This document shows positions 17,430 to 28,985 of a stretch of 64,000 bases of DNA, piece after piece. The notes under the pieces are model-generated. The model worked only from the letters and a program-made list of their open reading frames with translations, did not search any database and was not told the origin of the DNA. The stretch comes from CAVEFW01 sp963643505. Its GTDB lineage: Bacteria > Actinomycetota > Coriobacteriia > Coriobacteriales > Eggerthellaceae. The position numbers were made by a program, and so were the translations under genes. The DNA lies in NCBI GenBank assembly GCA_963643505.1, contig CAVIKF010000003.1:124001-188000 (forward strand). The letters are read 5' to 3'. Within the stretch, counting starts at the first letter, position 1; the number at the start of each line of letters is the position of its first letter.

Positions 17430-18282
17430 TGAGACCGTACACTCCTCGCTCTCGGTCGCCGACCAGGCGTCCACGATCAAGGGTAACGACGCGGCGGCGC
17501 ATGCTGTCGACCATCTCGCGGTCGTGTGTTGCCACCAACACCGTTGTACCCGTACGGTTAATACGCTCAAGCAGATCCATGATGCCGCGGGAAGTTTGCG
17601 GGTCAAGGTTGCCAGTAGGCTCGTCACAAATCAGCAGTGGCGGGCGGTTTACGATCGCGCGGGCAATCGAGACGCGCTGCTGCTCGCCGCCGGAAAGCTG
17701 GTCCGGGAGCTTGTCGAGCTTTTCTTGCAGGCCAACAAGACGAAGGACCTCGGGGACCTGGGTCTTGATGACGTGGCGACTCTTGCCTATTACCTCGAGC
17801 GCGAACGCGACGTTCTCGAAGACGGTCTTGTTCGGCAAAAGCTTGAAGTCTTGGAAGACGCAACCGATGTTGCGGCGCAGGTACGGCACACGCCAATCGC
17901 GAATGGTGGACAGATCCTCGTTTGCAACGCGAATCGTGCCCTGGGTCACCTTGATCTCACGGTTAATCGTGCGAATGAACGTGGATTTGCCGGAACCGGA
18001 ATGGCCGACGAGAAACACGAACTCACCCGGATAGATGCTGACCGTCACGTCATGGAGCGCAGGTTTTTTGGGCTGCGCCGGATACACCTTCGTCACGTGG
18101 TCGAAGACGATGATGGGATTTGAAGCCTGACGAGGGGACGCAGCCACATCGACGACCGGCAGCGCTGCGGAAAGTTGGGCTGTCATCTGGGCCGTGGAAG
18201 AGGCGTCCTGCCTACGTGCGTGAGAACCAGCCGAGCTACGGCGACGATGCGCAGTAGGCTCTTGGTTTCTTTCGTTCGTCAC
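17422..18282 (-). CDS. ftsE: Cell-division ATPase FtsE with N-terminal extension
   Basis: 286 residues. The first 55 or so are a Ser/Arg/Ala-rich tail (RRRSSAGSHARRQD) not found in typical FtsE (about 225 residues). The ATPase follows: IIVFDHVTKVYP, Walker A GHSGSGKSTFIR, Q-loop CVFQDFKLLPNKTV, signature LSGGEQQRVSIARA, Walker B LLICDEPTGNLDP and H-loop VATHD. The Q-loop FQDFKLL is diagnostic of FtsE. A shorter start at the internal Met near residue 33 is possible. It is translationally coupled to ftsX. Confidence 0.93.
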   Translation of the reverse strand: MTNERNQEPTAHRRRSSAGSHARRQDASSTAQMTAQLSAALPVVDVAASPRQASNPIIVFDHVTKVYPAQPKKPALHDVTVSIYPGEFVFLVGHSGSGKSTFIRTINREIKVTQGTIRVANEDLSTIRDWRVPYLRRNIGCVFQDFKLLPNKTVFENVAFALEVIGKSRHVIKTQVPEVLRLVGLQEKLDKLPDQLSGGEQQRVSIARAIVNRPPLLICDEPTGNLDPQTSRGIMDLLERINRTGTTVLVATHDREMVDSMRRRVVTLDRGRLVGDRERGVYGLNV

Positions 18283-18335
18283 AGAATGCTCCGTTCAAAT
18301 ACTAGTGGTTACTGGACCCACTGATTCTAGCAGAG

Positions 18336-19310
18336 CTATTTGCGGGCGATAACTTTCTTCACAGCATCAACAATAGCCACAGCATCGAGGCCGAAGTACG
18401 CGAGCAGCTCCTCGAACTCGCCAGACTTGCCGAAGTGGTCGCGGACGGCGACAAACTCGGCAGGGGTCGGAAGCTCTTGGGCCAAAAGCTCGGATATGGC
18501 GCTGCACAGGCCACCATAGACGGAATGCTCCTCGGCAACGACCACGGCACCGGTTTTGCGAACACTCGCCAAGATGGTCTCAGCATCGAGAGGTTTGACG
18601 CTGAACGCATCGATAACCTCGGCAGATATGCCTTCTTCGGCAAGGACACGCGCAGCGGCCAAGGCTTCGCGAATCTCGACGCCGTTGGCAACGATGGTCA
18701 CGTCGACGCCCTCGTTCAAGACATAGGCGCGACCGATCTCGAGCCCCACGCCCTCGGCATAGACACAGGGAACGCTTGCACGACCCATGCGGACATAGAC
18801 AGGACCGGGGGTCTTGGCAGCGAGCCGGATCGCAGATGCGGCCGCGGCATAGTCGGCGGGGACGAGGACGGTCATATTGGGCAAGCCGCGCATAAGGGAG
18901 ACGTCCTCAAGCATCTGGTGGGAACCGCCATCGGGACCAACGGAAACGCCGGCATGGGTCGGGGCGATCTTGACATTGAGGCCGCTGTAGCAAACGGTGT
19001 TTCGGATCTGGTCATAAGCGCGACCCGTACCGAACACGGCAAAGGAGCCGGTGAAGGCGATGCTGCCGGTCAGGGACAGGCCTGCAGCCACGTCGATCAT
19101 GTTCTGCTCGGCGATACCGGCGTTGAACAGGCGCTCTTTGTACTCGGGTTTCGCAGCGGCGAACTTAGCGGTGGTGGTCGAACCAGACAGATCGGCGTCG
19201 ACGGCGACGACGGGCACCCCTTCGTCTGCCAAGGCAGCCAAAGTCACCCCATAGGCGGCGCGCGTTGCCTTTTTCGTTGCGGCCTCTTCAGCACTTGCAA
19301 GCTTTATCAT
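18336..19310 (-). CDS. Transketolase, C-terminal subunit
   Basis: 324 residues, covering the pyrimidine-binding and C-terminal domains of transketolase. The conserved GIAEQNMIDVAAGLSLTG carries the catalytic Glu that activates thiamine diphosphate, and GPDGGSHQMLEDVSLMRGLP contains the substrate-binding His. It acts with the N-terminal subunit encoded 11 bases upstream, forming the split enzyme seen in many anaerobes, which interconverts pentose phosphates and so supplies ribose in organisms lacking an oxidative branch. Together they are about 600 residues, close to the single-chain enzyme. Confidence 0.92.
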   Translation of the reverse strand: MIKLASAEEAATKKATRAAYGVTLAALADEGVPVVAVDADLSGSTTTAKFAAAKPEYKERLFNAGIAEQNMIDVAAGLSLTGSIAFTGSFAVFGTGRAYDQIRNTVCYSGLNVKIAPTHAGVSVGPDGGSHQMLEDVSLMRGLPNMTVLVPADYAAAASAIRLAAKTPGPVYVRMGRASVPCVYAEGVGLEIGRAYVLNEGVDVTIVANGVEIREALAAARVLAEEGISAEVIDAFSVKPLDAETILASVRKTGAVVVAEEHSVYGGLCSAISELLAQELPTPAEFVAVRDHFGKSGEFEELLAYFGLDAVAIVDAVKKVIARK

Positions 19311-19321
19311 GGTGGCTCCTC

Positions 19322-20143
19322 CTATTCGGCGTCAAGCTCGGCTAAGGCCTGCTCGAGCTGTTCACGGTTGGGGGCCTTGCCGTGCCAACCTGCTTGATTC
19401 TCCATGAAGGAAACGCCCTTGCCCTTCACCGTCTCGGCGATGATGGCATGGGGCATGCCGTCACGGTTGTCGCGTGCGGCGGCAAGGGTCTCGATGAGGG
19501 CCTCCATGTCGTGGCCGTCGACCCTGGTGACATCCCAGCCAAAGGCTTGGAACTTCTCGCCGAGGTCGTCGGGGTTACACACCTCTGCAATGTTGCCGTC
19601 GATTTGAAGGTGGTTGTGGTCGACGATCGCCACGAGGTTGTCCAAGCCGTTATGGGCTGCAAACATGGCCGCCTCCCACACCTGGCCCTCTTCGCACTCG
19701 CCGTCGCCGAGGAGGGCGAAAACCGTGCCGGGCTTGTTGTTGAGATAGAGTCCGGCGCAAGTACCGGAAGCGATGGAGAGGCCTTGGCCCAAAGAGCCTG
19801 TGGAGACCTCGACGCCGGGAACAAGATTGCAATCGGGGTGGCCTTGGAGACGGGTACCGAGCTTGCGGAGCGTCATAAGCTCCTCGACAGGAAAATACCC
19901 CACGTGTGCCAAGGTCGCATACAACGCCGGAGCGGCGTGGCCCTTGCACAGGAAAAACCAGTCGCGACCGTCCATCTTGGGGTCCTCGGGGTTGTGGTTC
20001 ATCACACCACCGAAATAGAGCGCCGTCAAGATGTCAGTGCACGAAAGCGATCCACCGGGGTGCCCGCTTCCTGCCTCGGTGATCATGCGGACGATATCTT
20101 TGCGAAGCTCCTTGGCTTGCGCGGTAAGCTGACCCAAATCCAT
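19322..20143 (-). CDS. Transketolase, N-terminal (TPP-binding) subunit
   Basis: 273 residues from the ATG at 20143, which has AGGAAGGA 5 bases upstream; longer in-frame extension runs into tandem repeats and is not coding. Start MDLGQLTAQAKELRKDIVRM and SGHPGGSLSCTDILTALYF are typical. The thiamine diphosphate motif begins LLGDGECEEGQVWEAAMFA and ends in VDHNHLQIDG. RLQGHPDC holds a conserved active-site His. Its partner follows after 11 bases. Confidence 0.93.
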   Translation of the reverse strand: MDLGQLTAQAKELRKDIVRMITEAGSGHPGGSLSCTDILTALYFGGVMNHNPEDPKMDGRDWFFLCKGHAAPALYATLAHVGYFPVEELMTLRKLGTRLQGHPDCNLVPGVEVSTGSLGQGLSIASGTCAGLYLNNKPGTVFALLGDGECEEGQVWEAAMFAAHNGLDNLVAIVDHNHLQIDGNIAEVCNPDDLGEKFQAFGWDVTRVDGHDMEALIETLAAARDNRDGMPHAIIAETVKGKGVSFMENQAGWHGKAPNREQLEQALAELDAE

Positions 20144-20237
20144 GGGAGTCCTTCCTGACTGGAAACCTGCGTGCCTGAAGAATGATACCGCGACACGGGT
20201 TTCATTGCGGCGAAAAGCGAAAACCCGCGAACTTTTT

Positions 20238-20327
20238 TTGCCTTCGCCTGGCCGCCGTAGGCGTTGCTCGCGCCCGACACGCTTTGCCTTCGCCTGGCCG
20301 CCGTAGGCGTTGCTCGCGCCCGACACG
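20238..20327. repeat. Two-copy 46-bp tandem repeat with internal hairpin
   Basis: Copies start at 20238 and 20284 and are essentially identical (TTGCCTTCGCCTGG...). Each contains CGCCT...AGGCG that can pair. It lies between the deacetylase 3' end and the transketolase start. Confidence 0.85.
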
Positions 20328-20346
20328 ATCGGCCAACTCAGCCCCA

Positions 20347-21780
20347 CTACCCCAAACTGGCGACGAAGCTGTCGAGGTCGTAGGTACCAAGCACGCGGAT
20401 GCGCGAAAGGTTGGCAGGGTCGTCGCCCACATGGACATAGTCGTACTCAGTGGTGAACGCACACAAGATCCCCGCCTCATGTACGGCCGCGATGCCCCAC
20501 TCGGGCGCATCGCCATAAGGATAGGCAAACGCGTCGGAGGAGCCCAACAGGTTGATATTGGCCTTGAGGTCGCTGACGATCTCGGCTTGGGACATCCCGC
20601 CGATGGCGCCACCATGACCGTAGTCGCCACCGGCATGGTGCATGTTGTAGGAATGGGATTGGTATGTCACATACTCGCTGGGGTTTTGAGTGCAGGGTTC
20701 AATGTTGTCAATGCCGACGATGAAAGACGTGGCCGGAACCTTGTATTGCTCAAGTACGGGAATGCCATAGGTGAGGAAATCAGGCGAGCCGTCGTCAAAG
20801 GTAAGGATGACGCTTTTCGCGGGCAGGCTATGGGTGCCGGCGATATAGGCGCTAAGTTCCGCATAGGACGGGAAATAGTAATCGTTCTTCACGAGGTAGT
20901 CGAGCTGGGCAGCCAAGTCAGTATCGAGAACGTAGTTGGAATTGCTCTCGGCCCCGTCGGGATGATACCCCTGGGAATCGGAGTATACGTAGTGGTACAT
21001 AAGGACGGGGATGCCATTCGTGTCCTTGTCCATGGAATCGACAACGTGGACGGTGCGAGTGCGCGACACCTTGAGCCCGTCACTTGAGGTGGCGGTGTAG
21101 GTGATTGTGTAGTCGCCGACCTTTGACGTATCGACCCCTCCCTCGATCTTGATACCCAAGGAGATGTCCCCCGCGCGACGCTCCACGGCATGGGCGCCCG
21201 GTTCGATATAGGTCTCGCCCGCAAGTACGATCGTGTCATGGTCGCCCTTGAGATTCATGGTGATAGCCGCCTCCGCCTCGGCAGAGTTGACCTGGCTCTC
21301 CCTATCGACAACAGGAGCGGTAGCGGTTGGGGTTGCATTGGAGCTTCCCTCGTCGCTCCCCGCGGAAAGCATCGGCTTCACCACGAAGCTATACACGCCA
21401 AACGCAACCGCCGCGACAACCACCAACCCTACGATGACTAACACGACGGGCATGGCTGAGCCGGATTTCTTGGGCGCCTGGTAGGAAGCCCCGTAGCGCG
21501 AATAGCGATTGGTGGCGTGCTCAGGCGTCCTGCGATAAGTGCCGTTGCGCTGCTGCGCGGTGCTGCGACCCTGTGCGGCGTTGCGCNNNNNNNNNNNNNN
21601 NNNNNNNNNNNNNNNNNNNNNNNNNNNNNNNNNNNNNNNNNNNNNNNNNNNNNNNNNNNNNNNNNNNNNNNNNNNNNNNNNNNNNNNNNNNNNNNNNTGC
21701 GCGGTGCTGCGACCTTGCGCGGTGCTGCGACCTTGCGCGCCGTTGCGCCCCTGCGACGCGTACTTGTCGTCTCGAGCCAT
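20347..21780 (-). CDS. Membrane-anchored polysaccharide deacetylase (NodB domain) with repeat N-terminus and sequence gap
   Basis: About 477 codons if the 111-N gap (21587-21697) keeps frame, which 111 = 37 x 3 would allow. Start at 21780 (MARDDKYASQG). The N-terminal cytoplasmic part is a low-complexity repeat of GRSTAQ/GRNAAQ units; the gap falls in it. A membrane helix follows (MPVVLVIVGLVVVAAVAFG), then a DUF5011/Ig-like domain (GVDTSKVGDYTITYTATS) and the NodB fold: VLMYHYV, LTFDDGSPDFLTYG (metal-binding Asp pair), SHSYNMHH (metal His pair) and YPYGDAPEW. Such enzymes remove acetyl groups from peptidoglycan or other cell-surface glycans. Downstream of prfB on the same strand. Confidence 0.82.
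   Translation of the reverse strand: MARDDKYASQGRNGAQGRSTAQGRSTAXXXXXXXXXXXXXXXXXXXXXXXXXXXXXXXXXXXXXXRNAAQGRSTAQQRNGTYRRTPEHATNRYSRYGASYQAPKKSGSAMPVVLVIVGLVVVAAVAFGVYSFVVKPMLSAGSDEGSSNATPTATAPVVDRESQVNSAEAEAAITMNLKGDHDTIVLAGETYIEPGAHAVERRAGDISLGIKIEGGVDTSKVGDYTITYTATSSDGLKVSRTRTVHVVDSMDKDTNGIPVLMYHYVYSDSQGYHPDGAESNSNYVLDTDLAAQLDYLVKNDYYFPSYAELSAYIAGTHSLPAKSVILTFDDGSPDFLTYGIPVLEQYKVPATSFIVGIDNIEPCTQNPSEYVTYQSHSYNMHHAGGDYGHGGAIGGMSQAEIVSDLKANINLLGSSDAFAYPYGDAPEWGIAAVHEAGILCAFTTEYDYVHVGDDPANLSRIRVLGTYDLDSFVASLG
21540..21776. repeat. Coding tandem repeat interrupted by assembly gap
   Basis: Units of GCGCGGTGCTGCGACCTT flank the N run on both sides. The gap probably reflects assembly failure over further copies, so the true repeat number is unknown. 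Confidence 0.85.
21587..21697. other. Run of 111 Ns (assembly gap)
   Basis: Sequence unknown; lies in the repeat-coding part of the deacetylase gene. Confidence 0.99.
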
Positions 21781-21883
21781 AACACCCCCCCGAATATGCA
21801 TGCATAACCGTGCCAGTATACTCTAAACCGGCACGGCAAGCTGGTTCGGCAAATCGGAGCGGCAAATCGATGCGTCATAAGCG

Positions 21884-21998
21884 TTGGTCCGCAGGTCGAC
21901 GTCGGGTGCCCTCACGCGCCCGTGTCATCGAGGGGTCCAGTATCGCGCCTTGGTCTCGCAGGTCGAGGGTGGGTGTTCTCACACGTCCGCGCTATCGA
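21884..21998. repeat. Two diverged 48-49 bp direct repeats downstream of prfB
   Basis: 21884-21931 and 21950-21998 share TTGGTC..CGCAGGTCGA, GGGTG..CTCAC and ...TATCGA/TCATCGA with about a fifth of positions different. Sits between the prfB stop and the deacetylase start. Confidence 0.7.
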
Positions 21999-22013
21999 TA
22001 AGCGGCAAAGAAA

Positions 22014-23108
22014 TTATTGCGACACCCTCCACTTGTGGTAGCCGATGATAAAGGCCTCTAGATCGCCACCGAGGACGGCGTCCACGTTACTGGTCTCGAT
22101 GCCGCTACGGACATCCTTGACCATTTGGTAGGGATAGAGGACATAATTGCGAATCTGGCTGCCAAAGGAATTGTCCATACGGTCACCGCGAAGCTCATCG
22201 ACTTGGGCCTCGCGCTTGGCCCGCTCAAGCTCATACAGACGCGAGCGCAAGACACGGAAGGCCGCATCCTTATTCTGAAGTTGACTCTTCTCGTTTTGGC
22301 ACGTGACGACGATGCCCGTAGGGATGTGGGTCAAACGGACCGCGGAGTCGGTAGTGTTGACGCATTGGCCACCAGGCCCGCTGGAGCGATACACGTCTAC
22401 GCGGACATCGTTGGGGTCGATGTTGACCTCGATGCTATCTGGCAAGACCGGCAAGACCTCCACGCTTGCAAACGTCGTCTGGCGACGGCCCTTGATGTCC
22501 GTGGGACTGATGCGGACAAGGCGGTGAACACCATTCTCGGAACGCATCATGCCATAGGCGTAGCGCCCCTCGACTTGGAAGCTGGCACGGTCAAGACCGA
22601 TACCCTCTCCGGGAACCTCGTCCAAGACGCGGACTTTCCACCCCTTGTCCTGACAATAACGGGTCAACATCCGATACAGCATCTCGGTCCAATCCTGGGC
22701 CTCGAGGCCGCCTTGCCCAGGGTTGACCGAGATGATGGCATCACCCTCGTCAAACTCGCTGGAGAACCAACTCGTGATCTCAAGTTCGTCGAGAAGCGCA
22801 TCGAGGGCGTCTAGGTCACCCGCCGCCTCCTCGGCGAACTCGGGGTCGTCTTGTGCAAGCTCGAAAGCGGTACGGGCATCCTCAAGCAATTGCTCGGCAC
22901 GAGAGTAATCCTCGATGGTGGTACGCAGGTTACTTGCCTGCTTGGTTACCTCTTGGGCATGATCGACGTCGTCCCAAAAGCCAGGCTTGGCGCTCTCCTC
23001 GTCAAGGGCGCCGAGTTGTCCCTTTTTGTCATCTATGCGAAGAAACGAGTATGCATCCGAGACGCGTTGCTCGAACAGGGACAACTCTTTAGGGTCGTGC
23101 TCAGCCAT
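22014..23108 (-). CDS. prfB: Peptide chain release factor 2
   Basis: 364 residues. The GGQ motif appears in RSSGPGGQCVNTTDSAVR (peptidyl-tRNA hydrolysis), and the N-terminal helices and KPGFWDDV match RF2, which reads UAA and UGA. The place where many bacteria have the programmed +1 frameshift reads TTT CTT CGC without a stop, so this gene is made in one frame. It begins 12 bases after the secA stop, so the two are probably co-transcribed. RVSQ is a C-terminal variation without known consequence. Confidence 0.95.
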   Translation of the reverse strand: MAEHDPKELSLFEQRVSDAYSFLRIDDKKGQLGALDEESAKPGFWDDVDHAQEVTKQASNLRTTIEDYSRAEQLLEDARTAFELAQDDPEFAEEAAGDLDALDALLDELEITSWFSSEFDEGDAIISVNPGQGGLEAQDWTEMLYRMLTRYCQDKGWKVRVLDEVPGEGIGLDRASFQVEGRYAYGMMRSENGVHRLVRISPTDIKGRRQTTFASVEVLPVLPDSIEVNIDPNDVRVDVYRSSGPGGQCVNTTDSAVRLTHIPTGIVVTCQNEKSQLQNKDAAFRVLRSRLYELERAKREAQVDELRGDRMDNSFGSQIRNYVLYPYQMVKDVRSGIETSNVDAVLGGDLEAFIIGYHKWRVSQ

Positions 23109-23120
23109 ACGGTGTAAGAC

Positions 23121-25922
<2,802 letters not shown>

Positions 25923-26115
25923 AAAAACTTATTCTTTCTCTAGGATAACTTTGTGCGAATCATCATAGCGTGTATCGACCGATTACTCTATCACACCCTT
26001 AATAACGGAAGGAAAAAAATCGCAGGGAGGCCACAAAACGCCCCGCGACGACGGTCACATCGCCACCGCGAAGTCGAACGCGCCCTCCCGCGAGACCGAG
26101 CGCATGCGCTACCCC

Positions 26116-28722
26116 TTAAAATCGCTCCTCAGTCTCAGTGATCTTGCGGTAGAGGGCGAGCATGCGCGGACTGGGATCGATGTTGAACGCCCGCATGAGC
26201 GCACGGGCACAAACGCGATAGGTCTCAAGCGCCGCCTCCCTTTGACCACAGGCGACTTGGGCGCTCATCAAAGCGTAGTAGGGATCCTCCTGGCGGCGTT
26301 CGTGCTCCAAGGCAGAACGGGCAAACCAAAGAGCGGTTTGGTCCTCCCCCATGTCCAACAGGCGAAACGTCGCCTGGACAAGGGCGTCACTGACTTGGGA
26401 GCGATAGTCGTCACGAGCGTCCACAATCACGTCGCACTTCACCTCCGAGGGTAACAAATCCCCCCGATAAAGCCGATGAAGGTCCTCCAAAAGGACACGA
26501 AACCGGTCCACGTCGGGCTTCTCGATGGCAAGGGCGCGACACACCGCCGTCACCTGCTGGACGTCGCTGGTGACAAGACGCCCGTCGATGCGGTAGCTCC
26601 CCTGAACATGGTGGAGGAAAGGACAGGACCCGTCCGGCATAGACAACGTCCGCTTGAGCGCTGCCCAATTCGTATAGAGGTTCTTTTGCGCTGTCCGCTC
26701 CGTGGAGGCAGGCCAAAGCGCTTCAACCAGACGATTACGAGACACCTCGCGCCCTCCAGCCATGGTCAGAATGGCCAACAGCGCGCGCATCTTCGTCTGG
26801 GTGAACTCATTTGCGTCAAGGCGCCTTCCGTCGAGAACGGCCTCCATGCCGCCAAACAGGGAAATCTGCAGGTGGGGCTTATGCATCTCCCCCAACGACC
26901 CCTCCTCTATCGGCTTTGCGTACGGCATACGGTTTGCACGGGCCTTTTCCTGGGACCGTTGCAAGGCTCCGTACTCCTGCTGTTGTTTCGCGATACAACG
27001 TTCTCCGTGGCGCGTCTGGCTCCTCACAGACTCCGTCAGCAGCCTCGATGCGACCTCCGATGCCGCGTCAACGTCGCGCGCCAAGTCCCCGAGAGCGCGA
27101 TAGGCCTCAAGACGGTACACGCCGATCGGGCCATCTTCCTCCCCCTCAACAAGGAGGCGGCAAAACATCTCGTCCTCGGCGAGGGCAGGGCAAACACCGA
27201 GGAGCAACACACCGCCGAACAACACCACATCGAGGTCGATACACGCCGCCGCCACGTCAAGCCACACGCGACGCAGCTTCGACGCGGCCAAAGAAGGGGG
27301 AGCGCTCTCAGTCCCCGGGGCAACCTCGACCTCGAATCTCTTTACGAGGCAAAACGCGAGGGCCATCTCGGGATTAAGCTCTCGGACCACCTTCCCCTCA
27401 CGAACGCACTCAATCCCCGAAACGAGCTTGGAGAGACGCTCCAATGCCCCCGCACGCAACACGTCGTTGCCGAAATGGGCAACCATGGCAAGAGCGTTGA
27501 CCCTTGCGTCAAGCGGTGCGTTTATGCGCGCCGCCACCTTGCCCGCAAGCAGCAACCCCACACGAACATCCCCCAGAAAACCCAAACGCCACGCCTGTTG
27601 CGCCTCCAAGCGCGACCCCGGCGCGTCGGCCCCGATTTTCCCCAAACTCTTTCCCAGACGCCATGCAGGAAACAGGCACAACATGTGGGACAAACGCCTC
27701 CCATTGTCCAACAGCCATGCAAAACGGGCGGCTCTCCCCATCATCGCCATAACCATCGCAACCGCGCGCCGGGCGTCCCCTCGGTCGAGCAGGGCCTTCG
27801 CCACCCCGCAAGCCAAGGCATCTTTGGTCTCAAATCCAAGGGAGGCGCCGATATGCTTGAGCCTCGACGCGTAGGCGTAGACCAAGCACTCCGGAGGAAA
27901 GACGACCGTTGCGACCGAGTCGCTTTCGGGAGCAATACCAAGGTGGGGATAATCGCGCTCGAAGGGTTCGATCTGGGAGGGGCTTAAGTCAAATTCCCCG
28001 CAAAGCCAAGAGGTCGGCGCCTCTCCCATGGCAAGAAGGACAAAGTGGACGCAAAGCGCCTCTTCCGGCAACTCCTCCCTCGCAAGAGACTCCGCGAAGC
28101 GGGCAGGCGCATCGGCGGGCCCCCATGCGAGTTGGGGGATGTAACAGGCAAGCATGGCTCCCGTCGGGACCACCTCCCATTCCCCCTCGTCTTCCTCCCA
28201 TTGTTGCCCCTGGTCACGAAGCGCCTCATCCCGCTCGCCCGCATCGAGCATCAGGTCTCGAGCCGTCAGGCAGATGCGATCGATTTGGCGCCCCGCGAAA
28301 GCATCGCTTGTGGGATGGCAAAGCACCATCACCTCACTGCCCACCTCCAAAAGCTTGTCAAAGGTATGGGACAAGAGGTCGGCCCGTTGGGTTCCAAGAC
28401 GTGGCACGTCATCGAACACCACGAGCCGCATGCCCTTGTCACGTTTCATGAGGTCCTCCCCGAGGCTCCCACCGTCAAGGTCACGAAGGAAGCAAGGGCT
28501 GCGCGCGTCAATCCAGGCAACATGCTCAAACCCGAACACGACCTGCGCATACTCGAGAGCAAGGTAGGTCTTGCCATACCCGGGCGGTGCCACGAGAAAC
28601 CGTGCGACTTGGCGTTCGCGCATCAGACGCGAGACGAGGTCGGGGCGGGAACGGATCGTCACGCCCATAAAACGCCGTGGACGTCTACCATTGCAACAGG
28701 AAGTGGAAAGAAAACTTGTCAT
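26116..28722 (-). CDS. Large SARP/BTAD-type transcriptional regulator with N-terminal ATPase
   Basis: 868 residues. The N-terminal part is a STAND/AAA-like NTPase with Walker A VAPPGYGKTYLA (44-55) and a Walker-B-like MRLVVFDDV (about 97-105). The middle is alpha-helical, with tetratricopeptide-like character. Residues from about 615 hold an OmpR-type winged helix (FGGMEAVLDGRRL, then TQTKMRALLAILTMAGG and RNRLVEALWP), followed by a bacterial transcriptional activator domain ending with REAALETYRVCARALMRAF. This is the layout of AfsR/SARP-like and MalT-like activators. An ATP-dependent, signal-responsive activator is inferred; the target genes are unknown. The flanking genes are unrelated, so it may act elsewhere. 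Start may be at M19-M20 (MGVTIRSRPDLV). Confidence 0.78.
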   Translation of the reverse strand: MTSFLSTSCCNGRRPRRFMGVTIRSRPDLVSRLMRERQVARFLVAPPGYGKTYLALEYAQVVFGFEHVAWIDARSPCFLRDLDGGSLGEDLMKRDKGMRLVVFDDVPRLGTQRADLLSHTFDKLLEVGSEVMVLCHPTSDAFAGRQIDRICLTARDLMLDAGERDEALRDQGQQWEEDEGEWEVVPTGAMLACYIPQLAWGPADAPARFAESLAREELPEEALCVHFVLLAMGEAPTSWLCGEFDLSPSQIEPFERDYPHLGIAPESDSVATVVFPPECLVYAYASRLKHIGASLGFETKDALACGVAKALLDRGDARRAVAMVMAMMGRAARFAWLLDNGRRLSHMLCLFPAWRLGKSLGKIGADAPGSRLEAQQAWRLGFLGDVRVGLLLAGKVAARINAPLDARVNALAMVAHFGNDVLRAGALERLSKLVSGIECVREGKVVRELNPEMALAFCLVKRFEVEVAPGTESAPPSLAASKLRRVWLDVAAACIDLDVVLFGGVLLLGVCPALAEDEMFCRLLVEGEEDGPIGVYRLEAYRALGDLARDVDAASEVASRLLTESVRSQTRHGERCIAKQQQEYGALQRSQEKARANRMPYAKPIEEGSLGEMHKPHLQISLFGGMEAVLDGRRLDANEFTQTKMRALLAILTMAGGREVSRNRLVEALWPASTERTAQKNLYTNWAALKRTLSMPDGSCPFLHHVQGSYRIDGRLVTSDVQQVTAVCRALAIEKPDVDRFRVLLEDLHRLYRGDLLPSEVKCDVIVDARDDYRSQVSDALVQATFRLLDMGEDQTALWFARSALEHERRQEDPYYALMSAQVACGQREAALETYRVCARALMRAFNIDPSPRMLALYRKITETEERF

Positions 28723-28867
28723 GGTGTCCCCCTAAATCTGAGGAAGACCGCATGATAAGCAAAAGAGAACAGACTTTCTCCAGTATAAGCGACTATCGCC
28801 TTTAGCCGGAGGTAATTTTCACATTGAAAAAAACCGACCGGCACGCATCCTGTCGGCGTTTTCACCT

Positions 28868-28962
28868 TGTACCCTGCCAGGCCCCGCTTTCGCCTTGCGC
28901 CCGTCCTGCCGGGTCCCGCTTGCGCCTTGCGCCCGTCCTGCCGGGTCCCGCTTGCGCCTTGT
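28868..28962. repeat. 32-bp tandem repeat, about three copies
   Basis: A unit CGCCCGTCCTGCCGGGTCCC... of 32 bases is repeated twice perfectly, with a degenerate first copy. Lies in the gap between the SARP-like regulator and the 256-residue membrane protein. Confidence 0.85.
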
Positions 28963-28985
28963 CAGTATTCGTGCCTCGTCGAGTT

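Noticed and set aside
20347..21780. Frameshifted or broken deacetylase
   Set aside because: The interruption is a run of Ns, not a frameshift; domains on both sides are intact and 111 is divisible by three.
22014..23108. Programmed +1 frameshift in prfB
   Set aside because: The place corresponding to the E. coli CUU UGA site reads TTT CTT CGC with no stop; the gene is a single frame.
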